Numbered from the stretch's first letter, positions 52,842-62,657 are shown. The stretch: 64,000 bases of DNA from Tropicimonas sp. IMCC34043 (GCF_003390845.1 NZ_QMEK01000005.1:124001-188000); one strand, 5' to 3'. The notes: a model not told the origin generated them from the letters alone. Made by a program: numbers and translations.

Positions 52842-55757
52842 CTAGCCGCCGGAACCGCCGTCCGTCAATCCGGCGAGGAAGGCAACGGCGCTCCGGCTTG
52901 GCAGGAAGAAATAGGCACCGCCGCGAATGCGCACCACATCATTGAAGCCTTGCGCGAACATTGGACCGTAGGATGTTGGAATGGTTAGCTGCCCACCCTT
53001 TCCGCCGCGACCGACAATGGCATCGACCTCGTCGGTCAGCCCGTGAAACTGCCGCGACATCGCCCAGGTTTGCTGGACGAACTCGAACTGCCGTTCGAGA
53101 TCGCCATTGAGGCACAGAAACAGCAGCCCGCGCTTGCGCGAGGCGCCGCGGCCGCGCGCATAGGGTCGGCCGACGCGGAGGATCCGGTGGCGGTTCACGA
53201 TCGAAAGCTGTTCGTCGGAGCCCGGCTCGAAGCTCTCGCGCGGGTTGCTTCGGCGGATATGGGCGCTGTAGGGACAGCGCTTGCCGTCCGGGTCCTCCAG
53301 CCCGTGCAGGAAGTCATTGTCAGGCGCGATCGGCGTCTCGCCATCCCAGCCGCTCGCGGGCTCGAAGGGATGCCGTGTCAGAGAGCTTCCATCCGGCCAC
53401 CGGCCCACCGATTTCGCGGTGATCCAGGTCGCGAACTGCTCGCGGGACAGGCCGTGCGGCCGGGCCGGGTGATCGGCCAGTCGGTCGGCCAGATCCAGCG
53501 CCTGCTGGTGGAACCGGCCCACGTCCTGCTCCATCTCGCGGATCACGAGGTACGAGCCGTTCCGCCCGAGGTCGCGGTCGGCATTGGCGGTGCTGCGGCG
53601 GAAATCCGGCCAGGCGGCATCGGCAATGTCGGTATCCACGGCAGGCAGGCGGTTTGCCGGGTCCGCTGTCGCTGCGACCCTCGGCGAGGGCGGCAGGAAG
53701 CCGCGGTTGTCGGGATAACCGAGGATGAATTCGCCCGGTTCGACCACGTCGCGCGAATTCTGGTTCGTCGACCAGCGCGGGATCCCGCGCAGGATCGGCT
53801 GCGATATGCCGTCTACAAAGCCGAACGGCTCGCGCACCGGGCCGTCCTTTGGCAGGCGCTCGGTCTCGACCGTCGCAACCACCGTGCCGCCGGACTCCTT
53901 CAGCGCCTCGACGATCTCGCTGGCGTGGGTCTCGGCACTGTTCTTTTTCCTCTCGTCGGGAACCCGGGACAGCACATAGAGCGCCACATCGACGGGCTTT
54001 TCCGGCTGTCCCCAGTTCCAGGAGGCGGGTTTGTCGTCTCCGGTGTCCATCAGGACCGAGCGCGCGCGGCGCGGCTCTGCCATGCCCTGGCGGAACGCGG
54101 CGGGGAAGGTGGCAAGCTCTGCCTCGGTCAGCCCGAAGCGGCCGAGGCCGGTTGCGGTCAGCGCGAGGATGGTGGCCGTTTCGCCGGGCTTGTCGTCGCC
54201 ATAGGAGACCAGAGGCTCGACCTTGCGCAGCCAGTCGCGCGCCGCGTTGGGCTCCTCGGGCAACCGGATCAGGTGGCAGACACCATCGCGCAGCGACCCC
54301 ATACCACCGAACAGGATCTTCTGGATCTCGTCGGTCTGCAGCGATGCCGCCCGTCGCTGGCAGGACCCGAACAGGTCGAACCAGGCGGCCGCCTCGTCCT
54401 CGGTCGCCGCCGTCAGCAGCCCGTGGCGGATCGCGGCATTCAGCCGGACGGTATGTGCGGTCTTGTTCGGATAGGCGCGATACCAGAACCAGGAGGGCCG
54501 CTGCTGGCGCCGCGCCCACCGCTTGAACCGGTCGCCATCGGTCGCGCCGTCGAAAAACAGGTTCGAAGTGCGCGGAAAGCCCTCGGTATTGCTCCAGACC
54601 CCGGTCAGCCCGTTCGAGGCCTTGGTGATGAAATCCTCAAGGTAGCTCTCCCAACTGCCGCTGAAGTTTGAGAAAAACAGCAGCTTGTCGGTGCCCGGCA
54701 ACAGCACCCAGCGTGCAGAGTGGATCGTCCCAAGCTCGCCGAGAAAGCCCGGACGGAACCGTGTCGCGGCAAGCTCGCCGACGAACCAGAAGGCAAGGCG
54801 CAGCGTGAACTGGCGCAACCAGCCGGCCTTCATCACCGAGATTCCGGCGAGGTGGTTCACGTCGCCGTCGTTCTCGATGCCCATGACATCGCTCAGAACC
54901 TTGTAGTCGGGTGCGCTGTCGTCCGGCGCGACATTCGTCTCCTGACGGCGCAGCCCGGCATAGATGACGCCTGCCACCGCGATCAGGACGAGTGCCCAGA
55001 GCACGAGGACCAGCGCCGCCATGCCGATCCCCGCCCAGGGGCCCGAGGTTGCGCCGATCCAGACCCCCGCCAGAAGTGTCGTGAGCGCCGCGACGATCAG
55101 GCCCGGCCCGGCGAAGTTCACGATACCCCGCCCGACCAGCCCAAGGAGCGTGGCAGGCCCGAACGGGGTTTTCCTGACGGGATAGAGAAAGGCCACGTCG
55201 TCGGTCACCATCATGTCGGCATTGGCCTCGTCCTTCGCGACGGTCTCGCGGATTGCGCGCAGCCGCCGCAGTTGCGAGCCGCCGCTTCGATCCGCCACGA
55301 CGAGGTCGCGCAGCCTGTTGGCAAAATCCTCTTCGCGGAAGATGCGGTCCACCGTCATTCCCGGAATGCCACGGTGGTTCAGCCCCGGCACCGAGAACAG
55401 CCCGGTCCCGGTCTGGATGGAATGCGACCGGAGCAGCCCGGCGATATTGCCCGCCGAAACCCGGATGCCCGCCGCATCGAAGATCGCCATCAGGCTGTCC
55501 GACAGGTTGTCTGCCAGCGTCCGGATCGCTGTCCTCGCGTCGCCGTCATGGGAGGATTCGAGCACCAGGAATGCGCCCGAGCCGCCCCCCTCCGGCACCG
55601 TGGTGATGCTGAGGAAATGCACGCCCTTGCCGCGCAGGTTGTTGCGTACGCGGCCGCCGCGATAGGCTTCTCGTCCTTCGGTCGCGAGGGTTTCGTCAAC
55701 CGCGGCGATCCGGGTGCCGTCGAAGGGCAGGGCGACGGTCAGAAAGGTAAAGCTCAT
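52842..55757 (-). CDS. Large membrane-anchored DyP-type peroxidase
   Basis: Protein of 971 residues, about twice the usual DyP length. The C-terminal part (about 500-965) is a DyP-type heme peroxidase: distal GFVDG (646-650, Asp649), proximal His833 in YSAHIRRSNPR, and NRHRILRVGRPY after it. Two hydrophobic stretches (about 201-233 and 241-268) form a membrane hairpin. The regions 40-160 and 340-450 contain similar-looking strands and helices (VHFLSITTVPEGG; LLFFSNFSGSWESYLEDFI), probably ferredoxin-like folds. No signal peptide or Tat motif was seen. Its ATG overlaps the P450 stop by 4 bases, so both proteins are made together and very likely act on one substrate. Confidence 0.88.
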   Translation of the reverse strand: MSFTFLTVALPFDGTRIAAVDETLATEGREAYRGGRVRNNLRGKGVHFLSITTVPEGGGSGAFLVLESSHDGDARTAIRTLADNLSDSLMAIFDAAGIRVSAGNIAGLLRSHSIQTGTGLFSVPGLNHRGIPGMTVDRIFREEDFANRLRDLVVADRSGGSQLRRLRAIRETVAKDEANADMMVTDDVAFLYPVRKTPFGPATLLGLVGRGIVNFAGPGLIVAALTTLLAGVWIGATSGPWAGIGMAALVLVLWALVLIAVAGVIYAGLRRQETNVAPDDSAPDYKVLSDVMGIENDGDVNHLAGISVMKAGWLRQFTLRLAFWFVGELAATRFRPGFLGELGTIHSARWVLLPGTDKLLFFSNFSGSWESYLEDFITKASNGLTGVWSNTEGFPRTSNLFFDGATDGDRFKRWARRQQRPSWFWYRAYPNKTAHTVRLNAAIRHGLLTAATEDEAAAWFDLFGSCQRRAASLQTDEIQKILFGGMGSLRDGVCHLIRLPEEPNAARDWLRKVEPLVSYGDDKPGETATILALTATGLGRFGLTEAELATFPAAFRQGMAEPRRARSVLMDTGDDKPASWNWGQPEKPVDVALYVLSRVPDERKKNSAETHASEIVEALKESGGTVVATVETERLPKDGPVREPFGFVDGISQPILRGIPRWSTNQNSRDVVEPGEFILGYPDNRGFLPPSPRVAATADPANRLPAVDTDIADAAWPDFRRSTANADRDLGRNGSYLVIREMEQDVGRFHQQALDLADRLADHPARPHGLSREQFATWITAKSVGRWPDGSSLTRHPFEPASGWDGETPIAPDNDFLHGLEDPDGKRCPYSAHIRRSNPRESFEPGSDEQLSIVNRHRILRVGRPYARGRGASRKRGLLFLCLNGDLERQFEFVQQTWAMSRQFHGLTDEVDAIVGRGGKGGQLTIPTSYGPMFAQGFNDVVRIRGGAYFFLPSRSAVAFLAGLTDGGSGG

Positions 55758-57733
55758 TGGTCTGCTCCGAGCCGGACGATCATTTCATCGGGAAAGGGTC
55801 CGCGGGTGCGAAAGCGTTCGACCCCGCTCGCACCCGCCCGCAGCAGATGCGCCACCAGCGCCGGGATCTGCCAGTCGTTGACATCGCGGCCCGAGCAGCA
55901 ATGCAGCCCATAGCCGAAATGCAGGTAGCGGTTCCTCTCCCGCCCGGGCAGCAGCCGGCCCGGCCGCGGGAACTGGCGCGCGTCCTGCATGGCGGCAAGC
56001 GTCACCGGGATCACGCTGGTGCCGGGCGCGATCTGCATCTGGCCGAGAGAGGTTGCGTGCCGGGTCTTGCGCAGGACGATCGGGTTGTGGGGAAGCTGGC
56101 GCAGCGCCTCGTAGCACCAGCCGAGCATCCGGTCGGGATCGTCGAGATCGCGCCGCACCTCCTGAAGCCTTTGCCGCCGCGACAGCAGAACCTTCGCGGC
56201 TTTTGCGACCGAGGTCGCCGTCGTGTCGACGGCGCCGACGATCAACCCGGCCAGCATCCAGCGCACCGCCTCGGGATCGAGCGGCAGGTCCTTTTGCGCC
56301 CGGATCAGGCCGCCGAGAACGTCGTCCCCGGGCGTGTCGCCGCGCCGCGCGATTTCGGCGTCGATCCAGTCGCCCAGTTCGCGCCCCGCGGCGATCCCGG
56401 TGTCGCGCACGACGCGGTCGTTCTTGGGATTGAGGAAGGTCTCGTGGAACACCGCCCGCAGCACGCGGGTCATGTCGGCCTCGGTCGGGCCTGTGATGCC
56501 GAAGATCGCCGTTGCGGTTCGTGCGGCCACCAGTCGGGCATAGCCGTTGACCACGTCGATCCTGCCGTACCGCTCTGCCGCATCCGCAAGCAGGCGCTGC
56601 GCCTCGGTGTCGAGTATGGTGCGGGCCGGGCTGATCCGCGCCGCGCGCATCGCGGTATAGACCGCCTCGCGCTGCGCGAAGATGTCGGGCGCCGTACGAT
56701 CCATGCCGAGGATGAAGGGTCCGCTGACCGCCGTGATCTTTTCCTTGTTGACGGGTTCGATGGCGAAATCGCTGTCGCGCCGCAGCACCTCGGTGGCATT
56801 CTGCCACGAGAGCGCGAGGACGGCGCCGCGCAGGCGCAGGGTCGGGCGAAAGCGCACGAGGCTCCGCAGCGCCAGCGCGGGAAGCGTCGAACCGGTCAGC
56901 CATCCGGTCAGGGACCAATCGCGGCCGGGCCGTTTCATCGGCGGCTGCGGTTCGGGCCGCGCGAGCTCGTAGGTTTCCCCCGCGATCCTGCCAGCGGGAT
57001 GCGCACGATAACGCTCGACAATCTCGCGATAGGCCGCCGGCAATTCGTCGAGCGAGGGCAGGGGGGCCGCGAACCTCCCCGGCAGCAGCAGCGGCCCCGA
57101 GAGCGAGGCAAAGACGATATCCGCCGTCCCCGGCCGGTCACCGCCAAGGAAGCGCTGCCCTTCGCAGGCGGCACCGACCGCGTCGAAGGCCGCGTCGATA
57201 CTGGCAAGCGTCGCCTCCAGATCGAAATTCTCCAGCTTGATCCCGGCGACCATCGCCTTGTGCCAGAAGCGAAAGCCCTTCGAGACCAGGAATTTCTGCC
57301 AGTCCGGCGCGCGATCCAGGGCGTATTTCGTCACCGTCTCCCGGTTATCGAGCATGAAATGGTAATAGGTCTGAACCGCGGGCCAGAAGAGCTTGTCATA
57401 GAACAGATCGACCCATTCGAGGGTCTGCGCCCGCTCGGCCTCTGTTTCGCCAAGCAGCCGCTGCCCCGGCCGCGTCTTGGCGTCGAGCCCGAGAAGAAAC
57501 CCCTTCAGCCCGACCCATGGCCCATCCGGCGTCAGGACCAGCGGCAGCTCGATCCCGACCCGGTGGCGTCTTGACACAAAGGCATGAAAGATCGGCGCAT
57601 GGGCCTGTTCCTCGTAGGGAATGTGCCAGGTCTCGAAGAGCCAGCGCGCCATTTCGACCGGAGGGCCGAGCCGCGTCGATACCAGCACATGGCGCGGCAG
57701 CTCGGGCGTCGTTCCATTCGCAGGACTTTCCAT
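55754..57733 (-). CDS. GST-like domain fused to cytochrome P450
   Basis: Fusion of about 659 residues. Residues 13-258 are glutathione-S-transferase-like: a thioredoxin-type start VSTRLGPPVEMARWLFETW and a helical C-half with RPGTADIVFASL. Residues 275-655 form a P450: I-helix AGLIVGAVDTTATSV, ExxR in YEALRQLPHNP, and heme loop FGYGLHCCSGRD with Cys613 as axial ligand. The I-helix Asp-Thr-Thr fits a monooxygenase. No ferredoxin or reductase gene is adjacent, so electrons come from elsewhere or the enzyme uses a peroxide. ATG 57733 has GGGGGG-rich sequence upstream; a longer frame to 57850 is less likely. It is first gene of the pair with the DyP peroxidase. Confidence 0.88.
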   Translation of the reverse strand: MESPANGTTPELPRHVLVSTRLGPPVEMARWLFETWHIPYEEQAHAPIFHAFVSRRHRVGIELPLVLTPDGPWVGLKGFLLGLDAKTRPGQRLLGETEAERAQTLEWVDLFYDKLFWPAVQTYYHFMLDNRETVTKYALDRAPDWQKFLVSKGFRFWHKAMVAGIKLENFDLEATLASIDAAFDAVGAACEGQRFLGGDRPGTADIVFASLSGPLLLPGRFAAPLPSLDELPAAYREIVERYRAHPAGRIAGETYELARPEPQPPMKRPGRDWSLTGWLTGSTLPALALRSLVRFRPTLRLRGAVLALSWQNATEVLRRDSDFAIEPVNKEKITAVSGPFILGMDRTAPDIFAQREAVYTAMRAARISPARTILDTEAQRLLADAAERYGRIDVVNGYARLVAARTATAIFGITGPTEADMTRVLRAVFHETFLNPKNDRVVRDTGIAAGRELGDWIDAEIARRGDTPGDDVLGGLIRAQKDLPLDPEAVRWMLAGLIVGAVDTTATSVAKAAKVLLSRRQRLQEVRRDLDDPDRMLGWCYEALRQLPHNPIVLRKTRHATSLGQMQIAPGTSVIPVTLAAMQDARQFPRPGRLLPGRERNRYLHFGYGLHCCSGRDVNDWQIPALVAHLLRAGASGVERFRTRGPFPDEMIVRLGADQ

Positions 57734-58250
57734 GAACAGACCCCCCAGGAAATTATTCGTCGACGGACGTCGATAGCATCGCTTCAAAGACACCGACCGA
57801 CCCATCGACAATTGCCTTGCATTGGCCCTGCCGGAAGATTGGTCTGGCAACAGCGCCGCGGGAATTGACCTCCAAAACGAAGGCTCCGGGGCAGATACGC
57901 AAAAAGGCCTGAATTGTTACGCTATTAAATGACCGGTATTTTCACTCTGCCGCGTTTGATGTTTGTTTTCAAGCAAGGCTTCTTGCGCCGTCAGACCGTG
58001 AAAGCCCGCCGCCTCGGGGCTGTCCGCGAGGTTTCAGACCCTTGGTCGAGAGCTGACGAAGGCGTCGGGATGGGTGAGATCGAGCGCGACGAAGTCGAGG
58101 CCGCGCCCTCGGATGTCGGAAGGGCCCCGGGCAGGGGTCGGCCCGGAACGACGAAGCGCCGAGCGGAGCCGCCTGGCAGCCCCCGGGGTCGGATCCGCGT
58201 GATCCCTGACATTCCCGGACATGGTTTTCTGACCGTGCGAAGTGGCGGGA
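57734..58250. other. Gene-free interval upstream of the P450-DyP operon
   Basis: This stretch of about 500 bases must hold the P450-DyP promoter. A less GC-rich tract lies at about 57895-57990. No family-assignable reading frame was seen, and no clear operator was found. Confidence 0.4.
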
Positions 58251-58736
58251 TCAGGCGCGCGCGGTCGTGCTTTCCTCATAAAGCCAGACCATCCGATCCA
58301 GGAACCAGAGCTTGGCGCCCATTGCGAGGATCCATCCCGCGAGCAGCAGACCGGGCAACAGGGCCCAGAGAGCGACCGCAATCAGCAGGCATCCAGTCGC
58401 TGACGCCAGGGACAACAGGCTGGCGATGCGCCGGTGTTCCTCCCGGATCGGTTGGTCACGGTGCGCAAGCAGGATGCGCTCGCCCAGCACGCCCTTTGTC
58501 ATCCAGGCGGTCTTTGATGCCGGGGGTTTGAACAAACGTGGATTCAGCCAAGTCCAGATCAGCACCAGCGCGATTGCGGCCAGCGACCACCACTCAATCC
58601 AGACCCTGCTCCAGACGGCGGCGGAAAGCAGCGGCAGGATCGTGAGCCGCGACCAGCCGCTGAGCGGATTGGAATGGCGTTGCCATGTTGCATCGTCCAT
58701 CGCCATCAGGCGTTCGCTCAATCTCCAGCCGTTCAT
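58251..58736 (-). CDS. Small membrane protein, DUF6653-like
   Basis: This 161-residue protein has hydrophobic segments at about 50-66 and 108-140 and a conserved-looking middle (WTWLNPRLFKPP, MTKGVLGERILLAHR). The pattern resembles the DUF6653 family of bacterial membrane proteins; function is unknown. The ATG at 58736 has AGGAGATCG upstream. Confidence 0.65.
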   Translation of the reverse strand: MNGWRLSERLMAMDDATWQRHSNPLSGWSRLTILPLLSAAVWSRVWIEWWSLAAIALVLIWTWLNPRLFKPPASKTAWMTKGVLGERILLAHRDQPIREEHRRIASLLSLASATGCLLIAVALWALLPGLLLAGWILAMGAKLWFLDRMVWLYEESTTARA

Positions 58737-58966
58737 GTTTCGATCTCCTGCAAACTGTCAGGCGAATTGGGGGCAAAGCGGTTGGAAACCACCTTGGCCG
58801 CCGGGTTGTCCTATGCCAATGGCTTTGCCGGCAAGACCGCAGTGCCAATGGGGTATCGACGGCGTTTGTGTCGGACGCTGTGGTGGCAAGTAATTTTCGT
58901 CGCCGCGCATCCTGACACGTCTGCTCTCCCTGTCCCTCTTGCGCGCTTCCCGCTATATGCGCCTTT

Positions 58967-59308
58967 ATGACCGAGACCCTGCCTCCGTGCCCCGAATGTC
59001 ACTCTGCCTACACCTATCAGGCGGATACCCTGCTCAGCTGCCCCGAATGCGGGCACGAATGGTCGCCCGATGGCCCGCTTGAGGCCGGCGCCGAGGTGCG
59101 CGACAGCGTGGGCAATCCGCTCGCGGACGGTGACACCGTTACCGTGATCAAGGACCTGAAACTGAAGGGGTCGTCCAGCGTGATCAAGGTCGGCACCAAG
59201 GTGCGCGGTATCCGTCTGGTCGACGGCGATCACGATATCGACTGCAAGATCCCGGGGGTCGGGCAGATCGGCCTCAAGTCGCAATTCGTCAAGAAAGTCG
59301 TCGACTGA
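58967..59308 (+). CDS. PhnA/YjdM-family zinc-ribbon protein
   Basis: A 113-residue protein with an N-terminal zinc ribbon (CPECHSAY ... CPECGHEW) and the PhnA domain with VRDSVGNPLADGDTVTVIKDLKLKGSSSVIK-type sequence (family segment VIKDLKLKGSS). Despite the historical phn name these proteins are not required for phosphonate use, and their function is not settled. It stands alone on the plus strand. Confidence 0.93.
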   Translation: MTETLPPCPECHSAYTYQADTLLSCPECGHEWSPDGPLEAGAEVRDSVGNPLADGDTVTVIKDLKLKGSSSVIKVGTKVRGIRLVDGDHDIDCKIPGVGQIGLKSQFVKKVVD

Positions 59309-59400
59309 GCCGCAACCGGAACCGCCGAAACCTTGCCGATCCCGGCATGTGCCATGACGGTGATTGATTTGACAGGGACGGCGGCCGGTTCGGTCGCTGT

Positions 59401-59796
59401 CTAGTCCTCGGAGCGATCCGAGGTCTCACGGCCCCGCGCGTAGTGAGACTTGAGCGGAAAATCGGGCAACCAGGCTTCGCGACGGACGGTCCAGAGTTCG
59501 TAGGTCGGTATCAGCTGGTCTGGAGCATCAAGGGACCCAAGGTGCACCTCGATCTCGTCATCGCTCTGCGAAAAGACCGACGAGCCACAGATCGGACAGA
59601 AAAAACGCCCGGCGTAGTCGCGTGTTTCACCTTCTATTTCGACCGCATCCTGCGGGAACACTGCAGACGCATGAAAGAGCGCTCCGTGATGTTTGCGACA
59701 GTCCATGCAGTGGCAGATACCGACCCTGTATGGGGCGCCCGACGCCACAACCCTTACCTTGCCACACAGGCAGCCCCCGGCTACGCGGTTCATCAT
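59401..59796 (-). CDS. GFA/CENP-V-like zinc protein
   Basis: The 131-residue protein belongs to the glutathione-dependent formaldehyde-activating (GFA) family. Zinc ligands are visible in GGCLCGKVRV, CHCMDCRKHHG and FFCPICGSSVFS. ATG 59796 follows AGGAGGCAG. Members bind zinc through a distinctive fold; true formaldehyde activity has been shown for few. The exact role is unknown. Confidence 0.9.
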   Translation of the reverse strand: MMNRVAGGCLCGKVRVVASGAPYRVGICHCMDCRKHHGALFHASAVFPQDAVEIEGETRDYAGRFFCPICGSSVFSQSDDEIEVHLGSLDAPDQLIPTYELWTVRREAWLPDFPLKSHYARGRETSDRSED

Positions 59797-60054
59797 CTGC
59801 CTCCTGCATAGTCTGGCCGCCTTGGGGACTATGCCCACGCGCTATCGCGGCGGCAAGCGTGGTTGGCAGCCTTCGACAGGCGGCAGGTCCTGGGACAAAC
59901 GCGGCCTTGAGCCCGACCTCGCGGCACACATCACTCATGAAAGGGCGGGGCTGTCGCCCTCTATCGTTCGGTGCCGGGTTGTGATTGAGGCACCTTCAGC
60001 GCGGAAGCTGCGGCGTTGGCACGGAACGGCGCGCGGGCGTCCCTACTAACCGTC

Positions 60055-61092
60055 TCATACACCGCGTGACTGTGCGCGCAGGTCTGTCGGGGTCTTTCCG
60101 GTCCAGCCGCGGAAGGCCCGCCAGAACGCGGTGCCGTCGGCATAGCCAAGCGAGGCGGCGATTGCCTCGACGCTCAGATCGCTCGACGTGAGAAGCCAGG
60201 ATGCCCTGTCGCGCCGATAGGTGCGGATCAGATCGCTGAGCGACAGCCCCTCTTCCGCCAGCGCCCGCTGCAGGCTGCGCGGCGACATGTCGAGCAGGGC
60301 AGAGATGGTCTGCAAGGTGACGGGGCGGGCACCGAGGTAGAGGACAATCAGCGCCTTGACCTTGTCTGACAGCCTTGACGCATGATGGGTCTTGGCGATC
60401 AGGTCCGAGATGTGGCGTTCGATCAGGGCGATCAGATCGGGATCCTCGGTGCGGTGAACCCGGGTCGCATCGTCCATGGCGATCACGATCAGGTTCGATG
60501 CCTGATCGAAACGAAGCGGTGCGCCGAACACCTGTTCCAGTTGCCTTCTGCAACTCGGTTCGGCGTGACGGAAATGAACCTCCATCGGACGCCAGCGCGG
60601 ATCGAAACCAGCCCTGATCAGCGAGCAGATGCAGGACAGCGAGAACTCGGCATCCTGCCGCTTTGGCGCCTTGGCGATGTCGGTAATGAGATAGCGCAGC
60701 AGCAGGCAATCGCCGTCGGCCTCGATCACGGATTCCGTGCCGCTCTGCAAGGCGCTCGAGAACCGCGCCAGCGCCTCGAGACCGCTCTGCATCGTGCCGG
60801 CCTGGACGGCGCGCAGGCCGATCGGGCCAAGGTTTCCCGGCCGCATCTCGGCCCCCAGACGCGCGCCCAGCAACTCGTCGTCTGCCATCGCCGCGGCCTG
60901 TTCGAAAAAGTTCAGGTAAAGGTGCAGGGGAATCGGGGCATATGGGTCCTCGACGATGCCCGGCGACAGCCCGTTCTGGTGAAGCAAAGTCCTAACCTTG
61001 CCCGCATCTTTCGCAAACCGGTCCAAAATCGGCTTAAGAACTAATGCCCTTAAACACGGCATTTCGGGCAATGGAGCGCTGGTATTCGACAT
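60055..61092 (-). CDS. AraC-family transcriptional regulator
   Basis: Regulator of 345 residues from ATG 61092 (AAAGGCAAG upstream). Residues 15-200 form the arabinose-binding-like domain of the OruR/ArgR-type subgroup. The C-terminal 100 residues contain two helix-turn-helix motifs (LQTISALLDMSPRSLQRAL; SVEAIAASLGYADGTAFWRAF). It diverges from the permease gene at 61230 across about 137 bp, so control of permease and downstream enzyme is likely. Confidence 0.92.
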   Translation of the reverse strand: MSNTSAPLPEMPCLRALVLKPILDRFAKDAGKVRTLLHQNGLSPGIVEDPYAPIPLHLYLNFFEQAAAMADDELLGARLGAEMRPGNLGPIGLRAVQAGTMQSGLEALARFSSALQSGTESVIEADGDCLLLRYLITDIAKAPKRQDAEFSLSCICSLIRAGFDPRWRPMEVHFRHAEPSCRRQLEQVFGAPLRFDQASNLIVIAMDDATRVHRTEDPDLIALIERHISDLIAKTHHASRLSDKVKALIVLYLGARPVTLQTISALLDMSPRSLQRALAEEGLSLSDLIRTYRRDRASWLLTSSDLSVEAIAASLGYADGTAFWRAFRGWTGKTPTDLRAQSRGV

Positions 61093-61229
61093 TCTTGCCT
61101 TTAGCCCGGCCAAAGCCACCCATTGGCGCAAACTATCGGATTTTTGTCGCAAGCTGCAATAGGCAGGGTGCACTGCCGCTTCTTTAGCTCACTCCCCATA
61201 ACCGCACAACGAACACCGGGAACGTGGAA
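61093..61229. promoter_or_regulatory. Divergent control region, AraC regulator / permease
   Basis: The interval contains an inverted repeat GGCAGGGTGCACTGCC (61162-61177) and nearby TTGTCGCAAGCTGCAA (61144-61159), with partial symmetry. Either could be an AraC-family site. Promoter elements were not clear. Confidence 0.35.
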
Positions 61230-62657
61230 ATGGCACAAGACAGCGGCGGAAATCGCCTGCAAAAGAACTCAATCGGACTTGCCCACATCGTGTTTTTCGT
61301 GGTCGCTGCCGCGGCGCCGATGACCGCTGTCGTCGGGGCGACGCCGCCGGCATTCGCATTCGGAAACGGGGCCGGTGTTGCCGGGGCCTTCGTTCTGGCC
61401 GGCTTGCTCTATCTGGTGTTCTCGGCGGGCTTCACCGCGATGACGCCCTATGTCAGCGGCGCCGGCGGCTTCTACAGCTACATTTCGCGCGGGCTGGGCA
61501 GCGCGACCGGGGTCGGCGGGGCGCTGATGGCGCTTGTGGCCTATTTCGCCATCCAGATCGGGATCTATGCATTGTTCGCGGTCTTCGCCTCGGGCGTCGC
61601 CTCCGGGTTCGGGATCGACCTGCCCTGGTGGGTCTGGTCGCTTGCCGTGCTGGCCGTGGTCGTGTTTTTCGGGCGCCGCAACATCGCCATATCGGGCCGC
61701 ATCCTGGGCGCCTGCATGATCGCCGAATTGCTGATCCTGCTGGTGCTCGACATCGCCATCGTGATGTCGGGCGGGGCCGAGGGCCTGACCACCGCGGGCT
61801 TTCGTCCGAGCGACGTGTTCCAGCCCGGGCTTGGCGTGACCATGGTCTTCGTTCTGGGCGCCTATGTCGGGTTCGAGGCGACGGCGATCTTTGGCGAAGA
61901 GGCCCACACGCCCGAAAAGACGATCCCGCGGGCGACCTATGTGGCCGTCATCCTGATCACCGCCTTCTACGCATTCTCGACCTGGGCGATCACCCAGTAT
62001 TATGGCGGATCGCATGTCGCCGCCGCGGCCGGGGCCGATCTGGAAGGGCTGTATTTTGCCGCTTCGGCCGGTCTTCTGGGCGCGTGGTCGACCCATCTGA
62101 TGACGGCCCTGCTGCTGACCAGCCTGTTCGCCTGCCTGCTCTCCTTCCACAACACGCTGAACCGCTATTTCTACACTATGGGCTTCGAGGGCCTGCTCTG
62201 GAAAGCGCTCAGCAATGTCCACCATGTCCACGGCTCGCCCCACATTGCCGGTCTGTTTCAGGCCGTTCTGGTCGCCATCGTCATCGGTGCCTTCGCCATC
62301 AGCGGCGCCGATCCCTATCTGATCGTCTTCTCGTGGATGTCGACGCTGGCGGTGCTTGGCATCCTGTCGGTGCAGATCCTGGTCTCGGGCGCGGTGATCG
62401 TCTTCTTCCGCCGGATCGAACATGATCGACATCACCTCACCATCCTAGTCGCACCGTTGCTTGGCCTGGCCGGTCTGATGGCGGCCTTCGCGCTGGTTTC
62501 GTCCAACGTGTCGATGATGTCTGGCAGCGAAAACCCCATCGTGCTCAGCTTCCCGATCCTTGTCTGGCTGGTTGGCCTGATCGGCTATGGCCTCGCGCTC
62601 TGGATGAGAAGCAGCGATCCGGTGCGCTATGCCGGGCTTGGCCGCGCCTTCGACTGA
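61230..62657 (+). CDS. APC-superfamily amino acid/amine permease
   Basis: Inner-membrane permease of about 475 residues with about 12 predicted helices. Family features are SAGGFYSYISRGLG-like sequence (here GAGGFYSYISRGLG), GFEATAIFGEEAHTPEKTIPRA and SFHNTLNRYFYTMG. ATG 61230 is preferred over GTG 61224 on codon strength. The downstream cyclodeaminase-family gene and divergent AraC regulator suggest uptake of an amino acid or aromatic amine for catabolism. Confidence 0.9.
   Translation: MAQDSGGNRLQKNSIGLAHIVFFVVAAAAPMTAVVGATPPAFAFGNGAGVAGAFVLAGLLYLVFSAGFTAMTPYVSGAGGFYSYISRGLGSATGVGGALMALVAYFAIQIGIYALFAVFASGVASGFGIDLPWWVWSLAVLAVVVFFGRRNIAISGRILGACMIAELLILLVLDIAIVMSGGAEGLTTAGFRPSDVFQPGLGVTMVFVLGAYVGFEATAIFGEEAHTPEKTIPRATYVAVILITAFYAFSTWAITQYYGGSHVAAAAGADLEGLYFAASAGLLGAWSTHLMTALLLTSLFACLLSFHNTLNRYFYTMGFEGLLWKALSNVHHVHGSPHIAGLFQAVLVAIVIGAFAISGADPYLIVFSWMSTLAVLGILSVQILVSGAVIVFFRRIEHDRHHLTILVAPLLGLAGLMAAFALVSSNVSMMSGSENPIVLSFPILVWLVGLIGYGLALWMRSSDPVRYAGLGRAFD

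Noticed and set aside
54720-55913. Plus-strand open frame opposite the DyP gene
   Set aside because: Charged low-complexity translation with no family signal; the DyP catalytic motifs lie on the minus strand.
57929-58531. Plus-strand frame overlapping the DUF6653-like gene
   Set aside because: Arg/Gly-rich translation without family features; the membrane protein on the minus strand has a good ribosome site and coherent hydrophobic segments.
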